Below the pieces are notes generated by a model that saw only the letters and a list, made by a program, of their open reading frames with translations, was not told where the DNA came from and did not search any database. DNA of 64,000 nucleotides. It comes from Anaerolineaceae bacterium. Lineage in GTDB: Bacteria > Chloroflexota > Anaerolineae > Anaerolineales > Anaerolineaceae. Of the stretch, positions 35,123-44,045 are shown in pieces (position 1 is the first letter of the stretch; each line of letters begins with the position of its first letter). The stretch is from contig JARKPB010000008.1 of the NCBI GenBank assembly GCA_029975475.1, positions 496,001 through 560,000 on the forward strand, given 5' to 3'. The translations under genes were made by a program, and so were the position numbers.

Positions 35123-36163
35123 CTAATCCGACAACGCCTGCCGAATAACCTGCATAGCGGCGTCCTGAATCGGGACAAGCACCATCGCGCCGTTTTCTGG
35201 AACGATGTAGTTGTAGACCTGGCCGGCGCCAATCGCGTAACGGCGGATGCGGGCTGGATCCGCCAGTATGTCCGGCGCGACGGACAGGAAAGAGAACAAT
35301 GTATCCAGACTCATGTCCGTTTCCACATTCTGGTACAAAATTTGGCCGTAGGTGTCAATCCGATTCAGCGCGTCAAGATCCATCAGGCGTTTGAAGAGCC
35401 CGATAAGGACTTCTTGAGCCCGTCTGGTGCGGTCCAAATCGGATGAGGAATAGCGGGAGCGCACATACCAGAGGGCGGTATCTCCGTCCATTTTTACTGT
35501 CCCGGGGGTCACCCGGCAGTATCCCCCGCTGCTCCAGCGTAAATCGCATTTGTCATACAGCTCTTTTTCAACATCCACATAAATATAATCAACCGCCTCG
35601 AAAATTTCTTTGAATCCATTGAAGTTGGTCAACATATAGTGATCCACATGGATGCCAAAGTTGTATTCAAAGGTCGCCTGTGTCAGCGCGAATCCGCCGT
35701 ATGCCTGAGCGACATTGATTCGCTGCATGCCTACCCCGGGGATAAACACATACAAATCGCGCGGAAATGAGAGCAGGCTGACGGTTCTGGAAGCCGGGTG
35801 TAAAGTCACCAGAACCATAACATCGGTGCGAAAGCCGCCTGATGGACGGCGGTCTGACCCCAGCAATAATACGTTGAGTTGATTGGGGGGCAGTTCCAGT
35901 TTGGGCCGCGGACCACGGGTCGGAGTGGGCTTCTGGGTTGGTTTGGGCGTTGGAATTATGATCGGGGTGGCGGTAGCGGTCGGGGCGAGCGTTGGCGGCA
36001 CTGGTTGATAGGGGGTTTTGGTTGGCGGGATGGAGGAATCTAAACCCAGGATAAAATTGGCAACCGGTAGGGGAGTAGGATCCGCTGACGGGGCTAACAG
36101 CGAGCAGGAAAGCATAAATATGGCGGTCAGCAGCAGTAAAAATAGCGGTTTAAGGTAACGCAT
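35123..36163 (-). CDS. LytR-CpsA-Psr (LCP) family protein, probable lipoprotein
   Basis: 346 aa. An N-terminal signal with LSC at Cys20 looks like a lipobox, unlike the usual TM anchor of LCP proteins. A TPTRGPRP-type linker with several Thr/Pro repeats is followed by the LCP domain: LLLGSDRR, LLSFPRDLYV, INVAQAYGG, LWYVRSRYSSSDLDRTRRAQEVL. LCP enzymes transfer undecaprenyl-linked glycopolymers to peptidoglycan outside the membrane. No Shine-Dalgarno is clear. The 182 nt upstream, to the sensor kinase, show only weak small reading frames. Confidence 0.87.
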   Translation of the reverse strand: MRYLKPLFLLLLTAIFMLSCSLLAPSADPTPLPVANFILGLDSSIPPTKTPYQPVPPTLAPTATATPIIIPTPKPTQKPTPTRGPRPKLELPPNQLNVLLLGSDRRPSGGFRTDVMVLVTLHPASRTVSLLSFPRDLYVFIPGVGMQRINVAQAYGGFALTQATFEYNFGIHVDHYMLTNFNGFKEIFEAVDYIYVDVEKELYDKCDLRWSSGGYCRVTPGTVKMDGDTALWYVRSRYSSSDLDRTRRAQEVLIGLFKRLMDLDALNRIDTYGQILYQNVETDMSLDTLFSFLSVAPDILADPARIRRYAIGAGQVYNYIVPENGAMVLVPIQDAAMQVIRQALSD

Positions 36164-36345
36164 GGGGCGAAGATGAACTGTCCTGGCGGATTAGATTGGA
36201 CGCCTGGCGAACCCTGATGGAGGCTGGATGCTCCGATTCAATATGCCGGAAGTCTTCCGCATGGAAAATAGTGGTGAATCGTACTCGCGGCTGGGCTTGA
36301 TGATCCGCAATCAAGGTTGGAAATCGCCAAAAAACACCTGTCGGG

Positions 36346-38730
36346 TTAATCTGTTCCTTTTGCGTCCCCATGGTTTCCTGTTGAAGCCGAATCTGGATTG
36401 GGATTTAGAGGTAGCAAAACCGAGAAGGTAGCTCCTTTATCAATGACCGAATCAACCCAGATCCGCCCGCCGTGCGCTTCTACGAGCGCCTTGGCAATCG
36501 ACAATCCCACGCCTGAATCGCCTACCCCGGGGATGAGAGCGTTATCAGCGCGGTAGCGGCGGGCGAAAACTTTGGGAAGATCATCGGCCGCGATGCCGCA
36601 GCCGCTGTCCATTACTTCAACCAGCAGGAATTTTTCGTTCTGAGCTTGCTCTTCGGTTCTAACGTGAAGCCGCACCGTGCCTTCAGTGGGGCTGGCCGCG
36701 CCGGCATTTCTCAGCAGGTGGATCAAAATCTGTTGAATGGCGTCCCGGTCGGCATGGATTTGCGGGAGCTCATCCGGTAAATCCACCTGCAGGGCGATAT
36801 TCTTTTCTCTTAATTGTGCGGAAGTATCCGCGATCGCCTGGTCAATCACCGCGGCCAGATCGACCGGTTGGGGTAGGATTTCAAGCTGCTCATCCTGGAT
36901 CGCTGTAATTTGCAAAAGATCGTCCATCAAAGCGCGCATACGTTCTCCGGAGGCTTTAATGCGTTCCAGAAATTTGCGCTGCAGCGCGCCAAGGATACCA
37001 ACAGACTCGCCCAGCAGTAAATCAGTGTAACCGGTTATAGAGGACATTGGCTGGCGCAGTTCCTGAACGATGGATGCGACCACTTCGCGCTCTTCGGAGT
37101 TCTCTTTGCCAGGTGTCTGCCGCTGTTGTTCCAGGCTGAGAATCTTACTATTTGCTTCTGCCAGTTGGTTCTGCAAACGCGCGACTTCTTCCAGGGTCAA
37201 CCGCAATTCCACTTCGAGTTGACCTTCAGGGTCCTGACCCGTTTCTGATGGATTTTTCAAACGGTTTTGCAAAGCAGCCACCTCGTTTTTCAGTTGTTGG
37301 ATGGTTTCCAGGGCTTTTCGATGTTCGCTGCGCAAGGCTGACAGTTCAGCCGCCTGTGATGCCCCATCTGAGGATTGCGACAACGCCGTCAGCTCAACCG
37401 CCAGCCGTTCGTTTTCGGACTTTAAGCGGTTTAGCTCATCGTTCAGCTGCGTGATCGCGTCCTGCGCGTTCACAAGCTGACTCTTTATTTCGGACAGGTT
37501 TTTTACCCGATTCAAGAAGCGAACCAGAATTTCATTGTAGGATGCCAGGCCATCCAGCTCATCTTCTGTCCACGTCCGGGCGGAATATGGGGAAAGGAAC
37601 AGGAATCCGCCGTGGTTCGTTTCTTGCGCGGCGACCGGCAGGAAAAGCAGCGAACCCGATTCGCGCAGCCCAATCGCGGCAGCGATTGATTTTGAATCCG
37701 GCAGACTGGTTGGGTCATTCTGGCGTATCGGACGGCTCTTAGTTACGGCGGATGCCAGGTTGGGAACCGCTGCAGTGTGCAGCGTTGCCGGCGAGATTTG
37801 CTCGTCGCGGATCATGTCGTAGCCGCTGACCAAATGGAGTTGATTAAAAGCATCCGGCGGCTGGACATGGAAGCACAGATCAGAAAAAGTGGCCTGCGCC
37901 AGTGCGCGGGTCAGGCGGGTTGTTAAACGCCCGGAGTCATCTTCTGCTGCCAGTTCTAAAAACGCGGTTACCAGCCGCGGATACGCCGCCTGCTTTTTTC
38001 TTTCTTCTGGCGCGAGTTGAACCGCTGGAGCGTCAGCAGGCTGCGGGGGCTGAGCCTGGTGTGCGACCGACGACCCTGCTGCCAGAAACGGGAGGATCGG
38101 GAAAGCGCTCAGGCATGCCAGTCGCAGAAAGACAGGAAAATGACCCGCAACCTGGAAAGAATAATCAAGGACCGCACCCAGCCCGTGCAGTAAAAGGAAA
38201 GCGGCCAGCGCTCCCCAGTACCGCGGGCGGAAAATGAACGTCAAACCCAATCCAAAAGCGGCCAGAAGAATGATCGCGAATTGCCAAACGATCCCGGCAA
38301 AACTTAGATTGAAACCGGTGAACGCCGCGTTCCCGGCCCACTCAATGGTCGAGTAGATAAAGAACCCAATCCCTGCAAATGCCAGCGCAAACGCCACTGC
38401 GTCTCCAACCTTGCTGCGCTGGGGAAAGAGAAATGCCCAGGATAACAACAAAAGGGGAAGAAAGGTCGACAGACGGTCAAACGGAGGGAGAAATGGCTGC
38501 GGGTTCAGTAAACTCTGCCAGGCGAGCGCGTTGAGGATCAGCAGTGCGAGCTGGATCAACAGGACGAGTAAAAGCGTAGTAGAGACTCTCTTATTGGATA
38601 AACCCGCCCGCTGGCCGAGTTGATTGACCTGCATGGCAGCCATCAAAGCCACCAGCAAACCCAGATGATAGATTAATGCTCCAGGCGCTGTCGTCAGCAG
38701 GGTAGTCAGATCTTTAAGCGTTGTTTCCAT
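36346..38730 (-). CDS. Membrane sensor histidine-kinase-like protein lacking the phospho-accepting His
   Basis: 794 aa. Six to seven N-terminal TM helices (to about residue 222), a GAF-like domain (about 245-405), a long coiled coil (about 410-545), then HisKA and HATPase. The H-box reads ASIVQELRQPMSSI, with Gln at about 556 where His is expected, so normal autophosphorylation is not possible. The HATPase keeps N-box HLLRNAG, G1 DSGCGI and GVGLSIAKAL. It may act as an ATP-binding scaffold, partner of another kinase, or phosphatase. The ATG at 38730 is preferred over a start 29 codons earlier. Confidence 0.85.
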   Translation of the reverse strand: METTLKDLTTLLTTAPGALIYHLGLLVALMAAMQVNQLGQRAGLSNKRVSTTLLLVLLIQLALLILNALAWQSLLNPQPFLPPFDRLSTFLPLLLLSWAFLFPQRSKVGDAVAFALAFAGIGFFIYSTIEWAGNAAFTGFNLSFAGIVWQFAIILLAAFGLGLTFIFRPRYWGALAAFLLLHGLGAVLDYSFQVAGHFPVFLRLACLSAFPILPFLAAGSSVAHQAQPPQPADAPAVQLAPEERKKQAAYPRLVTAFLELAAEDDSGRLTTRLTRALAQATFSDLCFHVQPPDAFNQLHLVSGYDMIRDEQISPATLHTAAVPNLASAVTKSRPIRQNDPTSLPDSKSIAAAIGLRESGSLLFLPVAAQETNHGGFLFLSPYSARTWTEDELDGLASYNEILVRFLNRVKNLSEIKSQLVNAQDAITQLNDELNRLKSENERLAVELTALSQSSDGASQAAELSALRSEHRKALETIQQLKNEVAALQNRLKNPSETGQDPEGQLEVELRLTLEEVARLQNQLAEANSKILSLEQQRQTPGKENSEEREVVASIVQELRQPMSSITGYTDLLLGESVGILGALQRKFLERIKASGERMRALMDDLLQITAIQDEQLEILPQPVDLAAVIDQAIADTSAQLREKNIALQVDLPDELPQIHADRDAIQQILIHLLRNAGAASPTEGTVRLHVRTEEQAQNEKFLLVEVMDSGCGIAADDLPKVFARRYRADNALIPGVGDSGVGLSIAKALVEAHGGRIWVDSVIDKGATFSVLLPLNPNPDSASTGNHGDAKGTD

Positions 38731-38778
38731 AAGTGTCCGGCCCTCAAAAATTATAGCACGTAGTTCTTTACGAAAAGG

Positions 38779-38806
38779 TTGACAATCTTCTGAATTTTGA
38801 TACAAT
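38779..38806 (+). promoter_or_regulatory. Promoter of tRNA-Leu
   Basis: TTGACA, 16-nt spacer, TACAAT with TGA before it (extended -10); the tRNA begins 13 nt after the -10. Confidence 0.75.
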
Positions 38807-38818
38807 ACAGACCGCAAT

Positions 38819-38902
<84 letters not shown>

Positions 38903-38909
38903 CTGGAAA

Positions 38910-38934
38910 AAGACCCCGGTAACCCCGGGGTCTT
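38910..38934 (+). terminator. Terminator after tRNA-Leu
   Basis: A 10-bp GC-rich stem (38910-38919 with 38925-38934), 5-nt loop and a short T-rich tail. Confidence 0.65.
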
Positions 38935-38943
38935 CGCTTTGGC

Positions 38944-38972
38944 TTGAAGCCAACCTGAAAGTGCGGTAAGAT
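38944..38972 (+). promoter_or_regulatory. Promoter of the FtsB-like gene, leaderless spacing
   Basis: TTGAAG, 17-nt spacer, TAAGAT, then 6 nt to the ATG at 38979. No Shine-Dalgarno. Confidence 0.5.
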
Positions 38973-38978
38973 AATTCT

Positions 38979-39380
38979 ATGCTTAAGAAGCTTCTTGTCG
39001 AACTGAAAAAGCATCTCCCTGAGGCAAAAAAAATCCTTCTGGGTATTCTGTTTGTCGCTTTGTTCTTTTTATTGATGGATCTCAATAACCGCCTTGGTGA
39101 AATGAACCGCCTGTCTCAACAGAGAGAGACCTTGCGGTATGAAAATACCCGGCTGGCTCAAACCCAATCTGTGTTGGAAACCCGCATCGCCGAGGTCAAC
39201 AGCGACAGCGCGATTGAGCGCTGGGCGCGTGAAGAAGCCAAGCTGGTGAAGCCCGGGGATAAACTGATAGTCCCGATCCCGCCTCCGGGTGAGACTCCCC
39301 AGCCCACTCCGATCGTGCTGCCCGTTCCGGAAACGGTACCCAACTGGAAGGTCTGGTGGACTTTATTTTTTGGTGAATAA
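38979..39380 (+). CDS. FtsB/DivIC-like septum formation initiator
   Basis: 133 aa: one TM helix (about 17-34), then a coiled coil with Leu/Arg heptads (LNNRLGEMNRLSQQRETLRYE, about 35-70), then AIERWAREEAKLVKPGDKLIVPIP, which is the typical end of the DivIC/FtsB family, and a Pro-rich tail ending in NWKVWWTLFFGE. It is expected to join FtsL/FtsQ-type partners at the divisome outside the membrane. Single gene between its own promoter and terminator. Confidence 0.85.
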   Translation: MLKKLLVELKKHLPEAKKILLGILFVALFFLLMDLNNRLGEMNRLSQQRETLRYENTRLAQTQSVLETRIAEVNSDSAIERWAREEAKLVKPGDKLIVPIPPPGETPQPTPIVLPVPETVPNWKVWWTLFFGE

Positions 39381-39385
39381 CCATT

Positions 39386-39417
39386 AGCGGCAGCCAACTG
39401 GCTGCCGCTGATTTTTT
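39386..39417 (+). terminator. Terminator after the FtsB-like gene
   Basis: A 10-bp perfect stem (39386-39395 with 39400-39409), 4-nt loop and a six-T run that overlaps the glnA stop codon on the other strand. Confidence 0.85.
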
Positions 39418-40834
39418 ATAAATCGTAATACATTTCGATTTCGTAGGGGTGCGGCCGGTTGCGGACCTGCAAATCCTCCGCTTTTTTCGAACGAATCCAG
39501 TTATCAATTAATTCACGGTCGAAAACCTTGCCGCGCTGTAAAAATTCGTTATCCTCTATCAATGCCTGGATGGCATCCGTTAATGATGTGGGCAGGCTCT
39601 TGATTTTTGCGCGTTCCTCTGCCGACCAGGTAAAGATATCTTCATCAATCGGTCCGAACCCTTCCTCGGTCGGGTCAATTTTATTCAAAATGCCGTCCAG
39701 ACCGGCCATTAACATGGCTGCCATCGCCAGATAGGGATTGCAGGTCGCGTCAGGCGGGCGGAATTCAAAGCGAACTTTATCCGGCTGGGTCGCGTATTTT
39801 GGAACCCGGATGGCTGCGGAACGGTTGCCGCTGGAGAAAAAGCAGTTGATCGGGGCTTCAAAACCCGGGATAAGTCGGCGGTAAGAGTTGGTGCTTGGAT
39901 TGGTGAATGCCAGAACGGCGGGGGCGTGTTTTAGAAGACCGCCGATGTAATACAGCGCTTCCTTGCTGAGCAGGTTGGGGCCTTTGGGATCGTAAAACAG
40001 ATTTTTTTGGTTTTTTGACAGCCGCTGGTGAAAGTGCATTCCGTTTCCGGCTTCGCCGTACAGCGGCTTGGGGAGAAACGTCGCGCTGTGGCCCGCCTCG
40101 TGAGCGGTCATGCGGGTCACATATTTGATAATCATACAGGCATCGGCCGCCTGCAGACCTTCCAGAAGAGGGGTTTCGATTTCACACTGCCCCGGGCCGC
40201 CGACTTCATGGTGGTGGTATTTTACTGGCACGCCCGCGTTTTCCAGGTTAGAAACCATGCGGGTTCGCAGCTGGTAGAGTTGATCGCGCGGCGGGATGGC
40301 GTGATAACCGCCGTGAAGGGGAATGTGGTATCCCAGGCCTGCCTCGCCGCTGTTCCAGTTTGCTTCGACAGAATCGACCCGGTACGCGGCGACATTCATA
40401 CTGTTTTCAACCGACACCTGGTTGAAGATATAAAACTCAAATTCAGGACCCCAGATGCTGGTATCCGCTATTCGCTGCTCGCGCATAAAGCGCTCCGCCC
40501 GCCGAAGAATCTCGCGGGGATCCTGGGCAAATAATTCTTTCGAGTCCGCTTCCAGCGTGTTGCATATAAAACTCAACGTTGGCACTTCCCAGAATGGATC
40601 AACGAAGCCGGTGGAAAGATCAGGCACCAGGACCATATCGCCAGATTTCACCGATTTTAACCCGACCGATGATCCATCAAAACCGACTCCGGCGCTCATC
40701 AAACCTGGGGTGAATTCTGAAATCGGTATGGTAACGTGGTGCCAGCGTCCCCAGAGATCGCTGAATTTCAGGTCCACCATTTTGATTTGATGTTCGCGCG
40801 CAAAAGCGGCTGCAGCTTCAAAGTCTTTAAACAT
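39416..40834 (-). CDS. glnA: Glutamine synthetase type I
   Basis: 472 aa. GS-I signatures: GFDGSSVGL (beta-grasp end), WGPEFEFYIF, HHEVGGPGQCEIE, KPLYGEAGNGMHFHQ (ATP/glutamate), NRSAAIRVP and EFRPPDATCNPYLAMAAML. It makes glutamine from glutamate, ammonia and ATP. The usual adenylylation Tyr region near residue 395 reads DIFTWSAEER, without Tyr, so GlnE-type control is unlikely. No glnB or glnR gene lies next to it. Confidence 0.96.
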   Translation of the reverse strand: MFKDFEAAAAFAREHQIKMVDLKFSDLWGRWHHVTIPISEFTPGLMSAGVGFDGSSVGLKSVKSGDMVLVPDLSTGFVDPFWEVPTLSFICNTLEADSKELFAQDPREILRRAERFMREQRIADTSIWGPEFEFYIFNQVSVENSMNVAAYRVDSVEANWNSGEAGLGYHIPLHGGYHAIPPRDQLYQLRTRMVSNLENAGVPVKYHHHEVGGPGQCEIETPLLEGLQAADACMIIKYVTRMTAHEAGHSATFLPKPLYGEAGNGMHFHQRLSKNQKNLFYDPKGPNLLSKEALYYIGGLLKHAPAVLAFTNPSTNSYRRLIPGFEAPINCFFSSGNRSAAIRVPKYATQPDKVRFEFRPPDATCNPYLAMAAMLMAGLDGILNKIDPTEEGFGPIDEDIFTWSAEERAKIKSLPTSLTDAIQALIEDNEFLQRGKVFDRELIDNWIRSKKAEDLQVRNRPHPYEIEMYYDL

Positions 40835-40937
40835 AGATTGCTCCCGTCAAAGAATGTGGGATAAAAAGCCCGCTATTGAAATTGTAGGTTTCCAGCGGTA
40901 TCTGTATAGTAATGGATATCTATGAAATAACTGCTAC

Positions 40938-42332
40938 TTATCCTGTCTGAGCCTCGATCTGGCTGGCTAGATGAAGGGCAGCGCTTTTCCCGATCCCGAT
41001 ATAAGCCGCGATATCAAAGCAGTCCATGATCTGAGCTGTGCTTAACTTCGAAACAATCAATGCGTCTTGAAGGCAGATATCCTGAAGTGGGTTGGGCTTT
41101 CCCTGACGGAGGAGATCCCAGGCCTGCATGGATAGCTGGCGTAAATGTTCATGCGCGGAATTTCGATCCATCCCCGCATGGGTTAAAGCCAGGAGGATTT
41201 TTTCAACCGCTGCGAACGGCGCGTACCTTTCCAGGTTTGTCTGCAGGTCGTTGAGGTTGACCTGTAAGTCTTCCACCAGCCGAATGCTGGAAGTTAGCAG
41301 TTCGTCCAGGAGTAAACACGCTTCCGGGAGGATCGCCCGGCGGTTGGCTGAGTCGTCCAGGGTGCGTTCCAGAAAAGAGTTGGCAGCATTCTCCCAGGCG
41401 ACCGCCGGTAGGGCAGCCAGCCAGCGCGCCAGCGAATTGATTTTTTCTGCGGTAATCGGGTTTCGCTTAAACGGCATCGCGCTCGAGCCGACCTGGTGAG
41501 CAGCAAACGGTTCCTGCCATTCCGCGATCGAAGGATTTTGCAGGATTCTCAGGTCGTGGGCGAATTTGGCTAGGGGAATGGCCGCGGCAGCCAGCAGGCT
41601 GATCAGGCGGTAATCCTGGCCGCGGGGATAGGTTTGATGGGTAATCTGGAAAAAAGGAAGACCTAAAACCTGAGACAAGCGCGCCTCAAACTTTGGAAAA
41701 CGCTCGGCGCCAAGCAGTTCGCAATACGAAGCCCCTGTGCCGACTGCTCCTTTGAAACCTTTGCCTTTTAATTCCTGCTGGAAGCGGGAAATTTCGTTGT
41801 AGCGGATAAGTAAATCCTGGGCATAAAAAGCCAGCCGGTAGCCGAGGGTTGTGGGCTCGGCTGGCTGAAGATGCGTATAGCCAATTACGGGTGTCCCGGC
41901 ATACAGCTGAATTTGTTTGCTAAACGCTCTCAGCAGGTGGCTCATGCGATTGAGCAGGATGCCCAGCGCCTCGCGCTGGCGCAGGGCTTCCGCGTTATCT
42001 TCAATATCCATCGAGGTCGCCCCCAGGTGGATGACCCCGCCGCCGATGGGGCACTGTGCAGCGAAGACAACCAGTTCAGCCATCAGGTCGTGGCGTAATT
42101 CTTTTTCTAACGCTAGGGCTTTTGGTAGATCGATTTCTTCGGCGTGGGCTTGAATATCCTCCGCCTGATCAGGATGGATCAGCGAAAATTCCGCCGAGAC
42201 CCGCGCCAGTGCTGCCCAGACCTTTCGCCAGTAAATTCTTTTTGTTTTTTCGCTCCAAAGGGCGCGCATATCCTGGCTTCCGTAGCGCCAGGATAGTGGT
42301 GACTGGTAACCATCCGAATTTTCGATCATCAT
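40938..42332 (-). CDS. purB: Adenylosuccinate lyase
   Basis: 464 aa, fumarase/aspartase superfamily. The signature SSAMPFKRNPITAEKI is present, with catalytic region HLGATSMDIEDNA and GYTHLQPAEPTTLG. It acts twice in purine synthesis (SAICAR to AICAR and adenylosuccinate to AMP). The ATG at 42332 sits 7 nt after TATACT (42340-42345) and lacks a Shine-Dalgarno, another probable leaderless start. Confidence 0.94.
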   Translation of the reverse strand: MMIENSDGYQSPLSWRYGSQDMRALWSEKTKRIYWRKVWAALARVSAEFSLIHPDQAEDIQAHAEEIDLPKALALEKELRHDLMAELVVFAAQCPIGGGVIHLGATSMDIEDNAEALRQREALGILLNRMSHLLRAFSKQIQLYAGTPVIGYTHLQPAEPTTLGYRLAFYAQDLLIRYNEISRFQQELKGKGFKGAVGTGASYCELLGAERFPKFEARLSQVLGLPFFQITHQTYPRGQDYRLISLLAAAAIPLAKFAHDLRILQNPSIAEWQEPFAAHQVGSSAMPFKRNPITAEKINSLARWLAALPAVAWENAANSFLERTLDDSANRRAILPEACLLLDELLTSSIRLVEDLQVNLNDLQTNLERYAPFAAVEKILLALTHAGMDRNSAHEHLRQLSMQAWDLLRQGKPNPLQDICLQDALIVSKLSTAQIMDCFDIAAYIGIGKSAALHLASQIEAQTG

Positions 42333-42339
42333 AAAATTA

Positions 42340-42345
42340 AGTATA
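42340..42345 (-). promoter_or_regulatory. -10 box of purB, leaderless spacing
   Basis: TATACT on the minus strand, 7 nt before the purB ATG. The -35 is weak. It directly follows the sortase-gene terminator. Confidence 0.45.
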
Positions 42346-42355
42346 GCGCGAATAG

Positions 42356-42383
42356 AAAAAAAATCAGCCGCCGCGCGGCTGAT
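42356..42383 (-). terminator. Rho-independent terminator after the sortase-like gene
   Basis: An 8-bp stem (42363-42370 with 42376-42383), 5-nt loop and eight T on the minus strand. Confidence 0.85.
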
Positions 42384-42405
42384 CGGTTGATGCGTAATGG
42401 TTGAC

Positions 42406-43065
42406 TTATGGGAGGGCAGCCACTGTTTCTATCGGGCTGGCGATGATGAAAAGGCGGCCCCACGAGGGTTCTTTGTCCTTCTGGATGCAGGTCTGCAAGA
42501 TCAGGTTGCCCGGTTTGGCGTATATTTGCATGAATAAGTCTGTTGAGTTTAATTTTTCTTTCGGGTTCGAGAGATTCACAAAGGACGAATACGGATTGTT
42601 CGGCTGAAGCGCCTGGTAAGAAACGATTTCTGTGACCTGATAATACAGGAGGCTGCCGTCTCCTTTGACCAGGTAAATGACATCCCCTTCGGCAATATCG
42701 GTAAAGTGGGATCCACCCAGATAGTTATGTGCCAGCAGCCCTGTGGTTCCGTAGGACGCAGCTGTGCGGAACTGAGTCAGGGTGTCATCTTTTTCGGAGA
42801 TATAGCCGGGATTTGATTTTGGCTGCTGGACAATCGGGAACGCAAATTTGTCCGGGACATATAAACCAACCAGCGATGCCGCGTCGCCGTTATTGATCCC
42901 CGCGGAGAATTCCGATAACGTCGGCAGGCTGCTGCGCGGGTCAGGGGCGGGTTGAGGCAGGTCAGAACCAGTCGTTGGGATCGCCGCAAAACCAGAAAGG
43001 CTGGTGAACAGGACCAGGGTGAATAAAATGAAGGAGAGGCGGCGCAAAAGGTTAGTTAATAGCAT
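42406..43065 (-). CDS. Sortase-like transpeptidase, exported
   Basis: 219 aa with an N-terminal signal/anchor (about 9-28). The sortase catalytic triad can be placed: His113 in GLLAHNYLGG, Cys193 in LILQTCI (TLxTC-like) and Arg204 in SWGRLFIIA. The strands between (GDVIYLVKGDGSLLYYQVTEI) fit the beta-barrel. It would attach exported proteins to the cell surface, or act as a housekeeping sortase of uncertain class. No substrate with an LPxTG-type tail is encoded nearby. It stands alone, with its own terminator. Confidence 0.75.
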   Translation of the reverse strand: MLLTNLLRRLSFILFTLVLFTSLSGFAAIPTTGSDLPQPAPDPRSSLPTLSEFSAGINNGDAASLVGLYVPDKFAFPIVQQPKSNPGYISEKDDTLTQFRTAASYGTTGLLAHNYLGGSHFTDIAEGDVIYLVKGDGSLLYYQVTEIVSYQALQPNNPYSSFVNLSNPKEKLNSTDLFMQIYAKPGNLILQTCIQKDKEPSWGRLFIIASPIETVAALP

Positions 43066-43111
43066 AATAATTGGTAATAAATTAGTTATTTGATAATCTT
43101 ATTTTAGTCAA

Positions 43112-43167
43112 TTAGGTGGTGGATTTACCTAACGATCCCGTAAACCGGGCTTACAGTTTTGTTAGGT
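43112..43167. repeat. Three-copy TTAGGT/ACCTAA inverted repeat cluster
   Basis: TTAGGT (43112-43117), ACCTAAC (43127-43133) and GTTAGGT (43161-43167). The central copy can pair with either neighbour, and the second option encloses a CCCG/CGGG stem. It lies between the divergent sortase-like and yebC genes, next to a TTGACT (43106-43111, minus strand). Confidence 0.45.
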
Positions 43168-43229
43168 TGAGCTTGGGGTTTGATGAATCCTGTGCGCTAA
43201 CCGGCGGGCAGCAGGGGGAAAAAATTGCA

Positions 43230-43238
43230 TGGTATAAT
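43230..43238 (+). promoter_or_regulatory. Extended -10 of the yebC-ruvC operon
   Basis: TGGTATAAT, 46 nt before the yebC ATG. The -35 is poor, as expected with an extended -10. Confidence 0.5.
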
Positions 43239-43284
43239 TTTTCCAAGTCAATTTCATCCTGGTGATAGATAAAGGAGATGGCCT

Positions 43285-44040
43285 ATGTCTGGTCATTCAA
43301 AATGGGCAACGATTAAACGCAAGAAAGGCGCGGCAGATGCCAAACGCGGGCAGGTCTTTACCCGCCTGACGCGCGAACTGGTGATGGCCGCGCGGGAAGG
43401 CGGCGGGGACGTGGAATCAAATTTCCGGCTTCGGCTGGCGGTTGAAAAAGCCCGTAAAGAAAACATGCCGAAAGAGAATATTGAGCGGGCGATCAAGCGC
43501 GGAACCGGCGAAAGCAAAGAAGGAAACGCGTTCGAGCAGGTAACCTATGAAGGCTATGCACCCAAGGGTGTCGCGTTAATCGTGGAATGTGTGACAGAAA
43601 ACCGCAACCGCACGGTTGCCGAATTACGCCACGCCCTTTCCAGATCCGGCGGCAGCCTGGGTGAAAGCGGGTCGGTGGCCTGGCAGTTCAAACGCGCCGC
43701 GGTTTTTTCAGTTCCGCTGGGCAATCACTCTTTTGATGAGATCTTTGAACTGGCGCTGGAAGGTGGGGCTGATGATGTTACCCAGGATGACGAAAATGTT
43801 GAAATTATTGCGCCGGTTGAATCCTTTAAAGCCATTAGCGATCTTCTGCGCGCCAAAGGGCTGACACCGGAAGAGGCCGGTTTACGCATGCTGCCCAATC
43901 AGGAGATGGAATTACCTGTTGAGGACACCCTGCAAGTTCTTCGCGCGATTGAAGCGGTCGAAGACCTGGATGACGTTCAAAACGTTTACTCCAATTTGAA
44001 GATCACCGAAGAAGCAATGGCGGCGATGGAGTCGGAATAA
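43285..44040 (+). CDS. yebC: YebC/PmpR-family protein
   Basis: 251 aa, full length. The N-terminus MSGHSKWATIKRKKGAADAKRGQVFTRL-type sequence is diagnostic (SGHSKWATIKRKK, residues 2-14), as are NMPKENIERAIKRGTGE and YEGYAPKGVALIVE. The family acts as DNA-binding regulators and, more recently, has been linked to translation of proline-rich stretches. AAAGGAG precedes the ATG. It heads the gene run yebC, ruvC, methyltransferase, ruvA, a common grouping. Confidence 0.96.
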   Translation: MSGHSKWATIKRKKGAADAKRGQVFTRLTRELVMAAREGGGDVESNFRLRLAVEKARKENMPKENIERAIKRGTGESKEGNAFEQVTYEGYAPKGVALIVECVTENRNRTVAELRHALSRSGGSLGESGSVAWQFKRAAVFSVPLGNHSFDEIFELALEGGADDVTQDDENVEIIAPVESFKAISDLLRAKGLTPEEAGLRMLPNQEMELPVEDTLQVLRAIEAVEDLDDVQNVYSNLKITEEAMAAMESE

Positions 44041-44045
44041 GCAGT

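Noticed and set aside
36150-36371. 73-residue reading frame on the minus strand between the LCP gene and the sensor kinase
   Set aside because: It overlaps both neighbours, has no clear ribosome-binding site and resembles no known family. A plus-strand frame at 36228-36431 competes with it. The 182-nt gap is best left as intergenic.
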